A stretch of DNA of 53,706 bases, taken from positions 1-53,706 of the forward strand of contig JABILI010000087.1 in assembly GCA_018654575.1 (NCBI GenBank), given 5' to 3'. Below are positions 8,990 through 18,128 of this stretch, one piece after another. The stretch comes from Porticoccaceae bacterium (GTDB lineage: Bacteria; Pseudomonadota; Gammaproteobacteria; Pseudomonadales; Porticoccaceae). Every line of letters begins with the position of its first letter. Within the stretch, counting starts at the first letter, position 1. Made by a program: the position numbers and the translations under genes. The notes beneath the pieces were generated by a model. It did no database searches. It was not told the origin of the DNA and was given only the letters and a program-made list of their open reading frames with translations.

Positions 8990-9479
8990 GGTTGTGGTCT
9001 CTTGTTTTTAGCTTACCGTAACAGGGGTGAAAAATAATACAAGCATGGCTGAAGAGCGCTGCGCCTAAATCGATATATGTATCTATACCCTATAACTCAA
9101 ATAGATCCAGCCTATTCGACATAAAACCCAATAACTCTACTCAGATACCAAATAAATCATTTTATATGTATATTAATGTGGGGTTTTGGTCTATGTTAAC
9201 CTGTAATGGTAATGCCAATATGGCATTGTACGGATTAATCATGGATTCTAAGGTGTCCATAACTTGACTCAATAGACACAAGTAGCTCGCACGCTAATGA
9301 TTGAAATTTATTCATTCTTTAGTTAAAGTCTGATGTAAGCCAAGAATTTCGTGGGTTGCGGTCCGATTTTCTTTTAAAAAAAGTTGAATTGGATGTTCAA
9401 CCTCAAGTTATAAAGTTATACACCTAAATAAAGTAAAAATAGTACCGAGATATTAATATAAAAACTACAGGGGTTTATT
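8990..9479. promoter_or_regulatory. 490-bp divergent intergenic region without genes
   Basis: This AT-rich region separates the permease operon (leftward) from the TonB receptor gene (rightward) and must contain both promoters. I found no open frame worth calling. It holds a perfect inverted repeat at 9211-9227 and a weak one, TTGAA/TTCAA, near 9383-9399 just before TATAAA-like sequence. AGGGG lies seven bases before the receptor ATG as its ribosome binding site. No specific promoter hexamers are called. Confidence 0.5.
9211..9227. promoter_or_regulatory. perfect 7-3-7 inverted repeat, candidate operator
   Basis: AATGCCA, ATA, TGGCATT is a perfect dyad, about 250 bp upstream of the TonB receptor start and 220 bp upstream of the permease start. 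The size and symmetry are those of a dimeric regulator's binding site. No cognate regulator is evident in the window. Confidence 0.35.
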
Positions 9480-12152
9480 ATGCGTAAACAATCATTTAGT
9501 AAAATCATCAGTAGCATGGCAATTGGTATTGCCGTCGCCTCTAGCGGCGCTTATTCCGCAGAGCTAGAAGAGATCATTGTTACCGCGCAAAAGCGTGCAG
9601 AAAGTCTTCAGGATGTCCCAATTTCAATGTCAGCCCTCGACGGCAGTAAAATCGAAGAAGCTGGAATACACAGCTTCCAAGAATTAACTGGCTATGTCCC
9701 TAACCTCTCGATTACTGAGAATGCAGTAAATACTATTATTGGCATGCGTGGTGTTGGCATTGGTGCCAACCAATCATTTGAGCAATCGGTAGGGATCTAC
9801 GTTGACGGCATCCACTATGGAAAGAGCCGTCAAGTTAGGACTGGATTGTTTGATTTACAGCAAGTTGAGGTCCTCAGGGGCCCGCAGGGCATTCTGTTTG
9901 GTAAGAATACTCTTGCAGGGGCGATCAACATTACTTCAGCCACACCTCAGATTGGCCAAGAAGCCGGTGGCAAAATCGCAGTAACCAAAGAGTCGTTTGG
10001 CGGCCAAACCATTGAAGGTCATCTGACCGGCTCTTTATCCGACACTTTGGCGGTACGATTTGCCTACAAAGACCGTCAGGGTGATGGCCATTTGGATAAT
10101 ACATATCCAGATACTGAAGTTTCAAAAATGCCCACCGTTGATGAGTCAATGTGGCGCGCCACTGTATTATGGGAGCCATCAGATACAGTGACCGTCAAAG
10201 TCAAGCATTCTGAAAGTGAATACATTCGCTTGGGTGCGAACGCTCTGGTAACGCAATTTGATCCTTTGCCCAATATTCCGTTATCGAATGCTCTGATGTA
10301 CGGAACCATGGGGGCCGTTCACCCAAGCTACCGGGCCTATGTAAATTCTGGCCCCAGAGATGCTTATCGAGATACCCGATCATTTGGTGGTTGTGCTCTT
10401 GAGAGCTATATGGGTATGAGCTCAGCGATCTGTGAGAGTGGTGGCGAGAGGCCTGAGGGAACAGATACAGATACAGCTGACACCTCTTTGAGTTTTGAAA
10501 TGGAACTGCCTAGTGGTCACACATTGACTGCTGTTGCTGGCAGAGGCACATACAAATATCAAGATGGTATAGATGCTGACTTCTTACCTCTGCAGTTTAT
10601 TGGTCGATCTGATATTTCTGACTATGACCACAACAGCCAAGAGTTACGCATCAGCTCTCCCGCTGATGGCAAGTTCTCATGGGTGGCAGGTGTCTACTTA
10701 GACAAGCAGGTACAAGAAATTGACCGTCTAGTAGCGGTGGACGGGACCTTCGGTATTCCAGGGACAATGCCTTATATCCTGGCATCGGCGGCTGGTTTAG
10801 GGCTAGATACTTTCTTGGCCTTGTCGCGAGCACAGGTAGCGGGCATTAATGCAACTACCATAGTTGATACCCCATATGGTCCTTTGAGCCTAACCGACTT
10901 ATATAACGCTACCGGAGGTGCCCTGGACTATCGAGTTCCTTACGGCGTTGAAGGCTACACCAAGTTTAAGCACTACGGGCGCATATCTAACTGGAAGCAG
11001 GATACTAGTTCTCGAGCAGTATTCTTCCAAGGTTCTCTAGATTTAAGTGATTCCCTATCTCTGACAGCTGGTGTGCGATACACCGAGGAAGACAAGCGAG
11101 CCCATGCTGATATGTATCAGACTACTAACTCAACCGGTCTAACAAACCCTAACCCCAACCCATTTTTAGCCGCAATAGGTGGGTCGTTTTTTGATTCCTT
11201 CGACCATAACTTTGACGAGGACCGCTCAACGAATCAGTTGATGCCTGCCGCGAGCTTGCAATGGACCCGATCTGAAGACAGCAAGTTCTACATCAGTTAT
11301 TCAGAGGGCTTTAAAAGCGGTGGTTTTAACGCGGTAGATTCCCAAGCTCCGGCCTTCACTGCAGCTGGACCACAGCCAACTATTCCGGGACCTGGCTTTG
11401 AATACGATGATGAGAGTGCATCATCGATCGAGATCGGTGGAAAGCACACCTTGCTAGACGGTTCTATGCAAGTAAACTGGGCCTACTATAACAGTGAGTA
11501 TAAAGATCAACAGGTGTCCACCTTTGTTGGGCTAGGCTTCGTTGTTACCAATGCCGCCACTACCGATGTCCAAGGGTTAGAAGTTGATATGACCTGGCAA
11601 GCGACCGATAATTTGAGACTTGGTGCGAACTTTGCGCTCAACGATGGCTCATACGGATCGTTCCCTGGTGCTGGCTGCACCGCAGTACAGGCTTCTGCCC
11701 TACTCGGCCTTGGGACATTAACAGTTAATTCGCCGGTAACCTCTATTGATGGTTGTTCAGCGCAGTTTAGAGGCGACGGACAGCAAGCAGGCATAGGCCA
11801 AGATCTCGCAGGGGGTCAAGTAGGTACCGACTTCAACGGATCAGTCTTTGTGGATTACATGAAACCATTGGATTCTGGTGTTGTCTGGTTCGCAAGCGTC
11901 GACATGAACTTTACCGATGGCTTTTTCACTACTGGGGATCGTGACCCAATTGACTACCATGAAGGTTATCAGATGTTCAATATCCGAACAGGATTGCGGG
12001 CTAATAACTGGACTATTATGGCCTATGGTAAAAATATCACAGACAAAGAAACCTATACTGGTGCCTATGATATTCCTTTAGCTGCCGGCGCTCATGGTCA
12101 ATACACAAGCCCTGGTTCGGTATGGGGCGCTCGACTTAGCTTCAACTTCTAA
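9480..12152 (+). CDS. TonB-dependent outer-membrane receptor
   Basis: The 890-residue protein starts with a Sec signal peptide (cleavage probably after GAYSA), then EEIIVTAQKR, a TonB-box-like stretch typical of this receptor class. The plug domain follows, with DVPISMSALDG, GVGIYVDGI and VEVLRGPQGILFGKNT. The long C-terminal part is a 22-strand beta-barrel ending in RLSFNF with the terminal aromatic residue needed for outer-membrane assembly. Such receptors import large or scarce substrates with energy from TonB-ExbBD. No siderophore or B12 signature is seen, so the substrate is open. The gene has its own terminator and is followed after about 190 bp by a same-strand seven-gene run that may use the imported substrate. 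Confidence 0.93.
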   Translation: MRKQSFSKIISSMAIGIAVASSGAYSAELEEIIVTAQKRAESLQDVPISMSALDGSKIEEAGIHSFQELTGYVPNLSITENAVNTIIGMRGVGIGANQSFEQSVGIYVDGIHYGKSRQVRTGLFDLQQVEVLRGPQGILFGKNTLAGAINITSATPQIGQEAGGKIAVTKESFGGQTIEGHLTGSLSDTLAVRFAYKDRQGDGHLDNTYPDTEVSKMPTVDESMWRATVLWEPSDTVTVKVKHSESEYIRLGANALVTQFDPLPNIPLSNALMYGTMGAVHPSYRAYVNSGPRDAYRDTRSFGGCALESYMGMSSAICESGGERPEGTDTDTADTSLSFEMELPSGHTLTAVAGRGTYKYQDGIDADFLPLQFIGRSDISDYDHNSQELRISSPADGKFSWVAGVYLDKQVQEIDRLVAVDGTFGIPGTMPYILASAAGLGLDTFLALSRAQVAGINATTIVDTPYGPLSLTDLYNATGGALDYRVPYGVEGYTKFKHYGRISNWKQDTSSRAVFFQGSLDLSDSLSLTAGVRYTEEDKRAHADMYQTTNSTGLTNPNPNPFLAAIGGSFFDSFDHNFDEDRSTNQLMPAASLQWTRSEDSKFYISYSEGFKSGGFNAVDSQAPAFTAAGPQPTIPGPGFEYDDESASSIEIGGKHTLLDGSMQVNWAYYNSEYKDQQVSTFVGLGFVVTNAATTDVQGLEVDMTWQATDNLRLGANFALNDGSYGSFPGAGCTAVQASALLGLGTLTVNSPVTSIDGCSAQFRGDGQQAGIGQDLAGGQVGTDFNGSVFVDYMKPLDSGVVWFASVDMNFTDGFFTTGDRDPIDYHEGYQMFNIRTGLRANNWTIMAYGKNITDKETYTGAYDIPLAAGAHGQYTSPGSVWGARLSFNF

Positions 12153-12173
12153 TATTTTTAGAAGGGTAATAAT

Positions 12174-12204
12174 AAAAGGACGGGTAATTCCCGTCCTTTT
12201 TTTT
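12174..12204 (+). terminator. intrinsic terminator after the TonB receptor gene
   Basis: AAAAGGACGGG (12174-12184), loop TAATT and CCCGTCCTTTT (12190-12200) form an 11-bp perfect stem followed by more Ts. This is a textbook rho-independent terminator 22 bp after the receptor stop codon. It implies the downstream run needs its own promoter. Confidence 0.92.
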
Positions 12205-12262
12205 GTCTCGCCTTTTTGTACATCTAACTGGGCAACACATGGTGTCCGATTTTGTGACTAGC

Positions 12263-12296
12263 CTGTCATGTTAAGACAGTGCTATAGCCCCTGTCT
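12263..12296 (+). promoter_or_regulatory. mutually exclusive hairpins in the leader of the seven-gene run
   Basis: AGACAG at 12274-12279 can pair either with the upstream CTGTC (12263-12267) or with the downstream CTGTCT (12291-12296). Two alternative hairpins sharing one strand, 47 bp before the first gene of the run, resemble a switchable leader. The stems are short (5-6 bp), so chance is possible. Confidence 0.25.
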
Positions 12297-12342
12297 GGGT
12301 TATCATGCAGGCTGCCATCTTCCAGCGATAAATTGATAAGCT

Positions 12343-13218
12343 ATGACCCAAACAGCTAACAACTCAAAAACTATTTTCCGCGGTATTTTGGCGATAGCGG
12401 GATTGATATTAGTTCTAGAGGGTTCAAACACCGAAATTCGACACCTCGATTATCCGTTAGATACGCTCGTTTTGGTCAACCAAAAACCGGTGGCAAGGCC
12501 AGTATTAACCGTTGCTCGTCAACGCTCTAGCACTCTAATGGCCGGCATACAACAGCAGGACCAAGAGCCATTGCTAGTGCAGCGGCTGATCGATGACGAG
12601 CTGATTTTACAACGTGCTGAAAGCCTTGGTGTGTTGGAGGCTGATCCTGGGATTCGTAAACTTCTGGCCCGTTCGGCGATTAATACAATCAACGCTAAAT
12701 CTCGGTCTTTACCCATCACTGAACCCCAATTGAGAGACTTCTACAATAACCATCAAGCGGTCTTCCAAAAGCCGGCTAGATTTGCCGTTAAGGTCGCTAG
12801 ATTTTTAACGTTTGAAAATGCTATGGCCGCTCGACGTGAAATTTTAGCTGGCTCTAGTCTGTTAGAGGCTGCACCTTTAGCAGACGGTACAGTGCTGATT
12901 GAAATACCTACATCACTGCTTCCTGCTCATATGCTGAGACGCTACCTTGGCACTGGCTTGACCGATGTTATCTTGCAGTTAAATCAGGAACAGCTGTCTC
13001 AGCCAATTGCCCAAGACGGTGGGCTCTATCTTTTACATCTATTAGATCAACAAACAAGTCAGGTCATTCCGTTTCAACAAGCGCGCTCTGACGTCATCAG
13101 CGAATTTAAATCCAGAGACCGACAAAACGCCCTGGCCGAGGCTTTAGCTGAGTACAAAGAAAGAGCAGATATTCAGTTCAATTCGTCATTGCTTGAACAA
13201 TTGGCGAGGGATGGATGA
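12343..13218 (+). CDS. membrane-anchored parvulin-like peptidyl-prolyl isomerase / SurA-type foldase
   Basis: The 291-residue protein has one N-terminal membrane segment (about residues 15-27) with no cleavage site, then a SurA_N-like helical region around QEPLLVQRLIDDELILQRAESLGV. A PpiC-like region begins around FYNNHQAVFQKPARF. It should face the periplasm and assist folding. The rotamase half is divergent, so isomerase activity is uncertain. It is first in a tight run, 6 bp before a second SurA_N-like gene and then a HupE/UreJ gene, suggesting a dedicated folding helper for an exported or membrane partner encoded in the same run. Confidence 0.75.
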   Translation: MTQTANNSKTIFRGILAIAGLILVLEGSNTEIRHLDYPLDTLVLVNQKPVARPVLTVARQRSSTLMAGIQQQDQEPLLVQRLIDDELILQRAESLGVLEADPGIRKLLARSAINTINAKSRSLPITEPQLRDFYNNHQAVFQKPARFAVKVARFLTFENAMAARREILAGSSLLEAAPLADGTVLIEIPTSLLPAHMLRRYLGTGLTDVILQLNQEQLSQPIAQDGGLYLLHLLDQQTSQVIPFQQARSDVISEFKSRDRQNALAEALAEYKERADIQFNSSLLEQLARDG

Positions 13219-13224
13219 AAGTAG

Positions 13225-13728
13225 ATGGCAATATTGTCTAAACAGACCGCTAAGCAACAATCGTTAACACTATTACTCGTTGGTGCAGCCGTTGGCATCC
13301 TAATGGCTGTGAGTGGCCCTTATAGGTCGTTAACCCAAGATAATGCTGTGGTGGCTTGGGTTAATGGCACTGCAATAGAAAAGATTCAGTACATTCAGGC
13401 TCTCGAACTATTGAGTCTAGAAAGACGCAGTCCTATTAATGATCAGGATAGAAGACTGATATTGAATCGATTAATCGAAGAGGAGTTATTAGTCCAAAAA
13501 GCCATCCAAGATGGCGCCCTGCGGAACGATCTTGATGTCCGTCAGCGCACATTACAAACCATGCTGGATAGCATCCAAAGTGAATCCATAGCTCGTCATG
13601 GGGATGATAGTGAATCTAGTTACAGCGCAGTGGCAGACTATGTCGAACAGCTTCGAGACGACGCCGCTATAACTTGGATTGTAGAGCCCTCTACAGAAAC
13701 GCCTGTCACTAAACAGGTTGCACAATAA
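13225..13728 (+). CDS. short SurA_N-like membrane-anchored protein
   Basis: The 167-residue product has one membrane segment (about residues 14-32) and a SurA_N-like helical region with AWVNGTAIEKIQYIQ and LILNRLIEEELLVQKAIQDG, closely echoing the preceding protein's DDELILQRAESLGV. It lacks the isomerase domain. It probably acts as a periplasmic chaperone or assembly factor together with the longer neighbour. Its stop codon overlaps the next start by one base (TAATG), implying translational coupling to the HupE/UreJ gene. Related to PpiC/SurA proteins by pattern only; a homology search would settle this. Confidence 0.65.
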   Translation: MAILSKQTAKQQSLTLLLVGAAVGILMAVSGPYRSLTQDNAVVAWVNGTAIEKIQYIQALELLSLERRSPINDQDRRLILNRLIEEELLVQKAIQDGALRNDLDVRQRTLQTMLDSIQSESIARHGDDSESSYSAVADYVEQLRDDAAITWIVEPSTETPVTKQVAQ

Positions 13729-14948
13729 TGAGAAAGTTAACCCAGATTATTATTAGCCTACTGCTATTAATCGGCTTAATGGTGAGCTCACTAGAGTCTC
13801 AGGCCCATAATCGCAGCCAATCTTTTTCTGACTGGGCAATAACCAACGATCGCACTGAAGCGGTATTTACCACAAAATCCAGAGAGATCACACGTCTTCA
13901 AACGCTGACAAATCAGCCCCTAGATGCCCTATTCTCCAACCACTTGGTCGACACGGTTAGCGTGTTTCAGGGCGATCTGCCCTGTTCAAACTCTGATTCA
14001 GCCAAGTCACTGCCGTCAGCGCTGGGGTATGTTCGTGTCAGCTTAGATTTTGATTGTGACCCCTCCTTGGGCGATATTAGCATTAACATTAACAGTTTTT
14101 TTAGTGCCGCTAGCTCCCATGTACATTATGCAAACGTTGCTTTCGATGGACAGCAATCCCGCCAGTATCTATTTACCGATAAGCAACGACAGCATGAGAT
14201 TAGTCTCTTAGTAACATCTAGCAACCGTTGGTTTGACAGTGTCCGTCAATTCATCAGTCTTGGCGTCGACCATATCTTCGGTGGTCTTGACCATATCGCC
14301 TTTTTGGCGGCTCTTATATTGTTACTGCGCAGATTTAAGGACTTAGTCTGGATAATCACAGGCTTTACCTTAGGGCATAGTGTCACTCTAGCCTTAACCG
14401 TCATGGGCTGGGTCATGCCAGATCTCCCCGTGGTCGAAGCAACTATTGGATTTACTATCGCCCTTGTTGCCGCCGAAAATATCGGCACTCTCACTGGCTA
14501 TCATCGTTATATTGCCTATTTTTTGGCCTCTGGATTAGCTTTAATGGGACTTCTAAACCTAATATTTGGGGTTGGCCTAACGATACTTAGTATCCTTGGT
14601 TTAATACTGCTCACGTTCGCCTATTTACCCCTTTCAGATACGAAAGCGACGGCCAATCTTAGACCGCTAATCACCATAGGGTTTGGATTGATTCATGGGT
14701 TTGGTTTCGCCAGTGCACTGACCGAAATTGGGTTACCTGATGCTCAACTATGGCCTTCGCTATTGGGTTTTAACATTGGTATTGAATTAGGTCAGTTATT
14801 CATCGTCGCAAGCCTATGGCTAGTGATGAAACAATTGCGCCGAGTGACACCTATAATACAGCCGAGATTGGCAATAGATTTATGCTCAGCATTACTCTGT
14901 GGCTTAGGTTTTTACTGGTTTGTTGGGCGAAGTTATGGAATTATCTAA
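13728..14948 (+). CDS. HupE/UreJ family membrane protein with exported N-terminal domain
   Basis: The 406-residue product starts with a signal peptide (to about QAHN), followed by a periplasmic domain of about 150 residues, then about seven membrane segments. The first segments carry the HupE/UreJ metal motif: G-V-D181-H182-IFGGLD188-H189. Later GFTLGHSVTLAL and IHGFGFASAL supply further histidines. HupE/UreJ proteins are linked to nickel or cobalt uptake for hydrogenase or urease, but neither enzyme is encoded here. The form with an N-terminal ectodomain is often next to DUF3604 genes, as here. It is coupled to the gene before it and lies 17 bp before the DUF3604 gene. Metal transport is inference. 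Confidence 0.82.
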   Translation: MRKLTQIIISLLLLIGLMVSSLESQAHNRSQSFSDWAITNDRTEAVFTTKSREITRLQTLTNQPLDALFSNHLVDTVSVFQGDLPCSNSDSAKSLPSALGYVRVSLDFDCDPSLGDISININSFFSAASSHVHYANVAFDGQQSRQYLFTDKQRQHEISLLVTSSNRWFDSVRQFISLGVDHIFGGLDHIAFLAALILLLRRFKDLVWIITGFTLGHSVTLALTVMGWVMPDLPVVEATIGFTIALVAAENIGTLTGYHRYIAYFLASGLALMGLLNLIFGVGLTILSILGLILLTFAYLPLSDTKATANLRPLITIGFGLIHGFGFASALTEIGLPDAQLWPSLLGFNIGIELGQLFIVASLWLVMKQLRRVTPIIQPRLAIDLCSALLCGLGFYWFVGRSYGII

Positions 14949-14965
14949 TAAAAATGGGGTTAAAA

Positions 14966-17260
14966 ATGGTTAAAAAGTTTGCTATTGCTGTGGCTGTTCT
15001 GGGAATTGTTGTCGCCCTTATATTGACTAACCATGCTCCGGAGCCTGTCTATCGGCTTTTTCCTGGCTACTTCGAAGATCCCAACCTCGCGTGGGAAACC
15101 TCCCCCTTATCGCCAGAAACGATCACCAAAGAACGACTACCAAAAGTGGTGATAGAGGCTCGCACTAACAGTAGAATCAATGAAACCAGGCCGGACAAAC
15201 AGATACTTTTTGGTGACACCCATGTGCACACCACCAATTCTGCCGATGCCTTTATGTACAGCCTGCCAATGATGCACGGTGCTTCGGGGGCCTATCCACC
15301 GGCATTTGCTTGTGACTACGCGCGATTCGTCTCACAGTTAGACTTTTATTTCCTAACTGATCATGCCGAGAGTTTCACTTTGAGTCAGTGGCGTGACGGC
15401 ATGGATTCAGTCCGGCAATGTAACCGTACCGCAGGCGACCCAATGAACCCAGATATCGTCGCCTTTCTCGGGTGGGAATGGACTCAGGTAGGCACCGTCG
15501 CTGAAAATCATTATGGCCACCACAACGTGCTGTTTAAAGATGATGACCCAGACAAATTACCCAGCCATCCTATCGCGTCAGTGGGTGTTGGCGTAGCCAC
15601 TATTGCAACACGCTCAAACGATGGTAAGCAATCAGCCATTTTAGGTGTCCTAGACCCACGGCATAAGGACTATTACGCCTCTTACAACACTTGGGTCGAA
15701 AATATGGCAGGAACACCCGTCTGTGACCCATCTCTTCCCAGCCCTTCACTCCCAGCGAACTGCTATGAAAGTGTCGCTACGCCGGGGGAGTTATTTAAAA
15801 AACTTGATGAATGGGGCTTTGATAACATTGTTGTCCCCCATGGTACCAGCTGGGGCTTTTACACCCCCCCTAATGCCAACTGGACTCATCAACTGACCAA
15901 AGCAGACAGTGACACCGACAAAACACGTCTAATCGAAGTCTATTCTGGCCACGGTAACTCGGAAGTGTTCAGAGATTTCACTGTACGTACCCGCAGCGAC
16001 AAAGGTCAATGGGTCTGTCCAGCGCCGCAAACCAATTATCTCCCCGCCTGCTGGCAAGCTGGTGAGATTATTGCTGATCGCTGCTTAGCAGAGGGCATTG
16101 ATCCTGATGAATGTAATACCCGCGCAGCAGAGGCTCGGCACAACTTCGTCCAAGTAGATACCATTTATGGCTTTATGACCGTACCAGGTAGCACCCCAAA
16201 AGAATGGCTTGATGCTGGACAAGCAAGGGATGTTTTCCTGCCTGCGTTTAATTACAAACCTCGCAAATCAGTACAGTATGGCCTCGCCCTGCAAAACCTT
16301 GAAGATCCAGAAAATCCCTTGCGCTATCGGTGGGGCTTTATTGGCTCAACAGATACCCATTCAGCGAGGGCAGGTCACGGTTTTAAACAACTCGACAGAG
16401 TTAACACTACCGATTCAACGGGTGTTCGAGACAGCTTCTGGGAATCTATTTTTGCCAGTACCGCCGTGGTATCAAAGACAGCACCTAGATCATTGACTGC
16501 TGATCAGATCGATCCGGTTAGCGCCAAAATTTTTGCCTCCGAATTTGAGCGTACCAACTCTTTTTTAAATGCCGGCGGTATAGCCGCAGTGCATGCTCAA
16601 GGCCGAGACCGAGACGCTATTTGGGATGCCATGAAACGCCGCGAGGTCTACGGAACCAGTGGACATCGTATGCTTCTATGGTTTGACCTTGTTAATGCTA
16701 AAGGCGACAACCTGTCGTTGCCGATGGGAAGCGATGTCAATATGGATAGCAACCCGCGGTTCAGCGCTAAGGTTATTGGTTCGTTTAAGCAGTTACCCGG
16801 ATGTCCGGATTATGTCGTAAAAACTCTTGAGCAAAAGCGTTTGCAAAAACTGTCTCTTGGTGAGTGCTATCACCCCTCAGATGAACGCTACCTTATCGAT
16901 CGTATTGAGGTGATCAAGATACGACCTCAGTCCTATGTTGGCGAAGAAGTTCCACCCCTGATCGAAGATCCCTGGCGGACGTTTGAATGTCTGCCCTCTG
17001 TTGAAGGTTGCACTATCGAATTTAAAGACCCTGACTTTGTCGCCGATGGCCGTGATGCTCTGTACTATATTCGCGCGCATGAACAAGCTATCCCAACGAT
17101 TAATGGCGGTAATCTGCGGACCGACTTTGATGGTCAAGGCAACGCTATTAATACAGGCCCCTGCTTCGGCGATTACCGAACTGCTGAAAAAGACGACTGC
17201 CAAAAGCCACTCAGCCAACAAGCCTGGTCTTCGCCGATTTTTGTGAACTTTAAACAATAA
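14966..17260 (+). CDS. DUF3604 protein, exported PHP-like metal-dependent hydrolase
   Basis: The long open frame starts inside the previous gene. ATG 14966 is preferred because GGGG lies six bases upstream, giving 764 residues beginning MVKKFAIAVAVLGIVVALIL, an export signal or anchor. The body matches DUF3604: GDTHVHT at residues 83-89 and LTDHAE at 130-135 are PHP-phosphoesterase-like metal motifs, with later FGGY-free elements VPHGTSWGFY, IEVYSGHGNSE and GSTDTHSARAGHG. Several cysteines (for example CPAPQTNYLPAC) suit an extracytoplasmic location. The family has no firmly established reaction known to me; metal-dependent hydrolysis in the periplasm is inference. It follows the HupE/UreJ gene, which could supply metal. 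Confidence 0.85.
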   Translation: MVKKFAIAVAVLGIVVALILTNHAPEPVYRLFPGYFEDPNLAWETSPLSPETITKERLPKVVIEARTNSRINETRPDKQILFGDTHVHTTNSADAFMYSLPMMHGASGAYPPAFACDYARFVSQLDFYFLTDHAESFTLSQWRDGMDSVRQCNRTAGDPMNPDIVAFLGWEWTQVGTVAENHYGHHNVLFKDDDPDKLPSHPIASVGVGVATIATRSNDGKQSAILGVLDPRHKDYYASYNTWVENMAGTPVCDPSLPSPSLPANCYESVATPGELFKKLDEWGFDNIVVPHGTSWGFYTPPNANWTHQLTKADSDTDKTRLIEVYSGHGNSEVFRDFTVRTRSDKGQWVCPAPQTNYLPACWQAGEIIADRCLAEGIDPDECNTRAAEARHNFVQVDTIYGFMTVPGSTPKEWLDAGQARDVFLPAFNYKPRKSVQYGLALQNLEDPENPLRYRWGFIGSTDTHSARAGHGFKQLDRVNTTDSTGVRDSFWESIFASTAVVSKTAPRSLTADQIDPVSAKIFASEFERTNSFLNAGGIAAVHAQGRDRDAIWDAMKRREVYGTSGHRMLLWFDLVNAKGDNLSLPMGSDVNMDSNPRFSAKVIGSFKQLPGCPDYVVKTLEQKRLQKLSLGECYHPSDERYLIDRIEVIKIRPQSYVGEEVPPLIEDPWRTFECLPSVEGCTIEFKDPDFVADGRDALYYIRAHEQAIPTINGGNLRTDFDGQGNAINTGPCFGDYRTAEKDDCQKPLSQQAWSSPIFVNFKQ

Positions 17261-17295
17261 TAAGACTGAATATTTAAATATTAGGGGAGTACATC

Positions 17296-18090
17296 ATGGG
17301 TAATAGAACCGCACTAGTCACAGGGGCATCCGACGGTATTGGTTTAGAATTTAGCGACATTCTCGCCGCTCGTGGTTACGACTTAGTTTTAGTCGCGCGA
17401 CGTGAAGATAAGCTTAATGAAGTCAGCGCGAAACTCAGTCAAAAGTACGGTATTAACTGTACCGTTATGGCCGCTGATTTATCTGAACCACAAGCAGCTC
17501 AAATACTGTTTCAACGCACCTGTGGACAAAATCTGCAGATTGACTTTTTGGTCAACAATGCGGGTCTTTTACATAATGGATTTTTCACTGAATTAGGCCT
17601 TGCTGAACAAGAGCGGATGATTACGGTCAATGTGCTCGCCTTAACGTCATTGAGCCATTTATATGCCAATGATATGGCCACTAGGGAAAAGGGTTATATC
17701 CTTAATTTAGCATCACTGGCCGCTTGGATGGCGATCCCCAATCAGAATGTCTACGCAGCCACCAAAGCCTATGTCTTATCATTCACTCAAGCTCTTGCGG
17801 ATGAAATGAAGGCTGCCAATAACGGAGTTGTGGTGTCCGCGCTATGTCCGGGCTACACCGCGACCAAAATGATGGATAATCCAGATCAAGGTGCCAAACT
17901 GCGAATCGCGCCGAATATGATGATGTCGGCTAAAGAGGTCGCTGAATTGGGTATTAAGGGCTGTCTAGCAGGTAAGAGTGCCATCGTGCCAGGTGCTGCT
18001 AACAAAATTACTGCCGCTATTACTCGCCTGTTTTCCAAAACGCTATTGACCAAACTGGTCGGCAGCTTTTACAGAAACAATATGGACTAA
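17296..18090 (+). CDS. short-chain dehydrogenase/reductase (SDR)
   Basis: The 264-residue protein is a classical SDR with a Rossmann fold: cofactor motif TGASDGIG near residue 10, NNAG near residue 89, the catalytic Ser in LNLASLAAW and YAATK with the Tyr-Lys pair. ARRE after the second strand favours NADPH. It resembles the DltE/YqjQ-type oxidoreductases of unknown substrate. AGGGGAG eight bases before the ATG is a strong ribosome binding site. It is 35 bp after the DUF3604 gene and 38 bp before an epimerase gene, so it is likely part of the same transcript. Confidence 0.9.
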   Translation: MGNRTALVTGASDGIGLEFSDILAARGYDLVLVARREDKLNEVSAKLSQKYGINCTVMAADLSEPQAAQILFQRTCGQNLQIDFLVNNAGLLHNGFFTELGLAEQERMITVNVLALTSLSHLYANDMATREKGYILNLASLAAWMAIPNQNVYAATKAYVLSFTQALADEMKAANNGVVVSALCPGYTATKMMDNPDQGAKLRIAPNMMMSAKEVAELGIKGCLAGKSAIVPGAANKITAAITRLFSKTLLTKLVGSFYRNNMD

Positions 18091-18128
18091 AATAATAAAT
18101 ATTAGCTTAATCAATCAGAGAAACACTT

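Noticed and set aside
10076-11794. Several minus-strand frames of 60-95 codons within the TonB receptor gene
   Set aside because: They have no recognisable motifs or ribosome binding sites and lie entirely inside a well-supported gene.
13728-14948. Part of a hydrogenase or urease locus because of HupE/UreJ similarity
   Set aside because: No hydrogenase, urease or accessory gene is in the window; this is the variant with an exported N-terminal domain.
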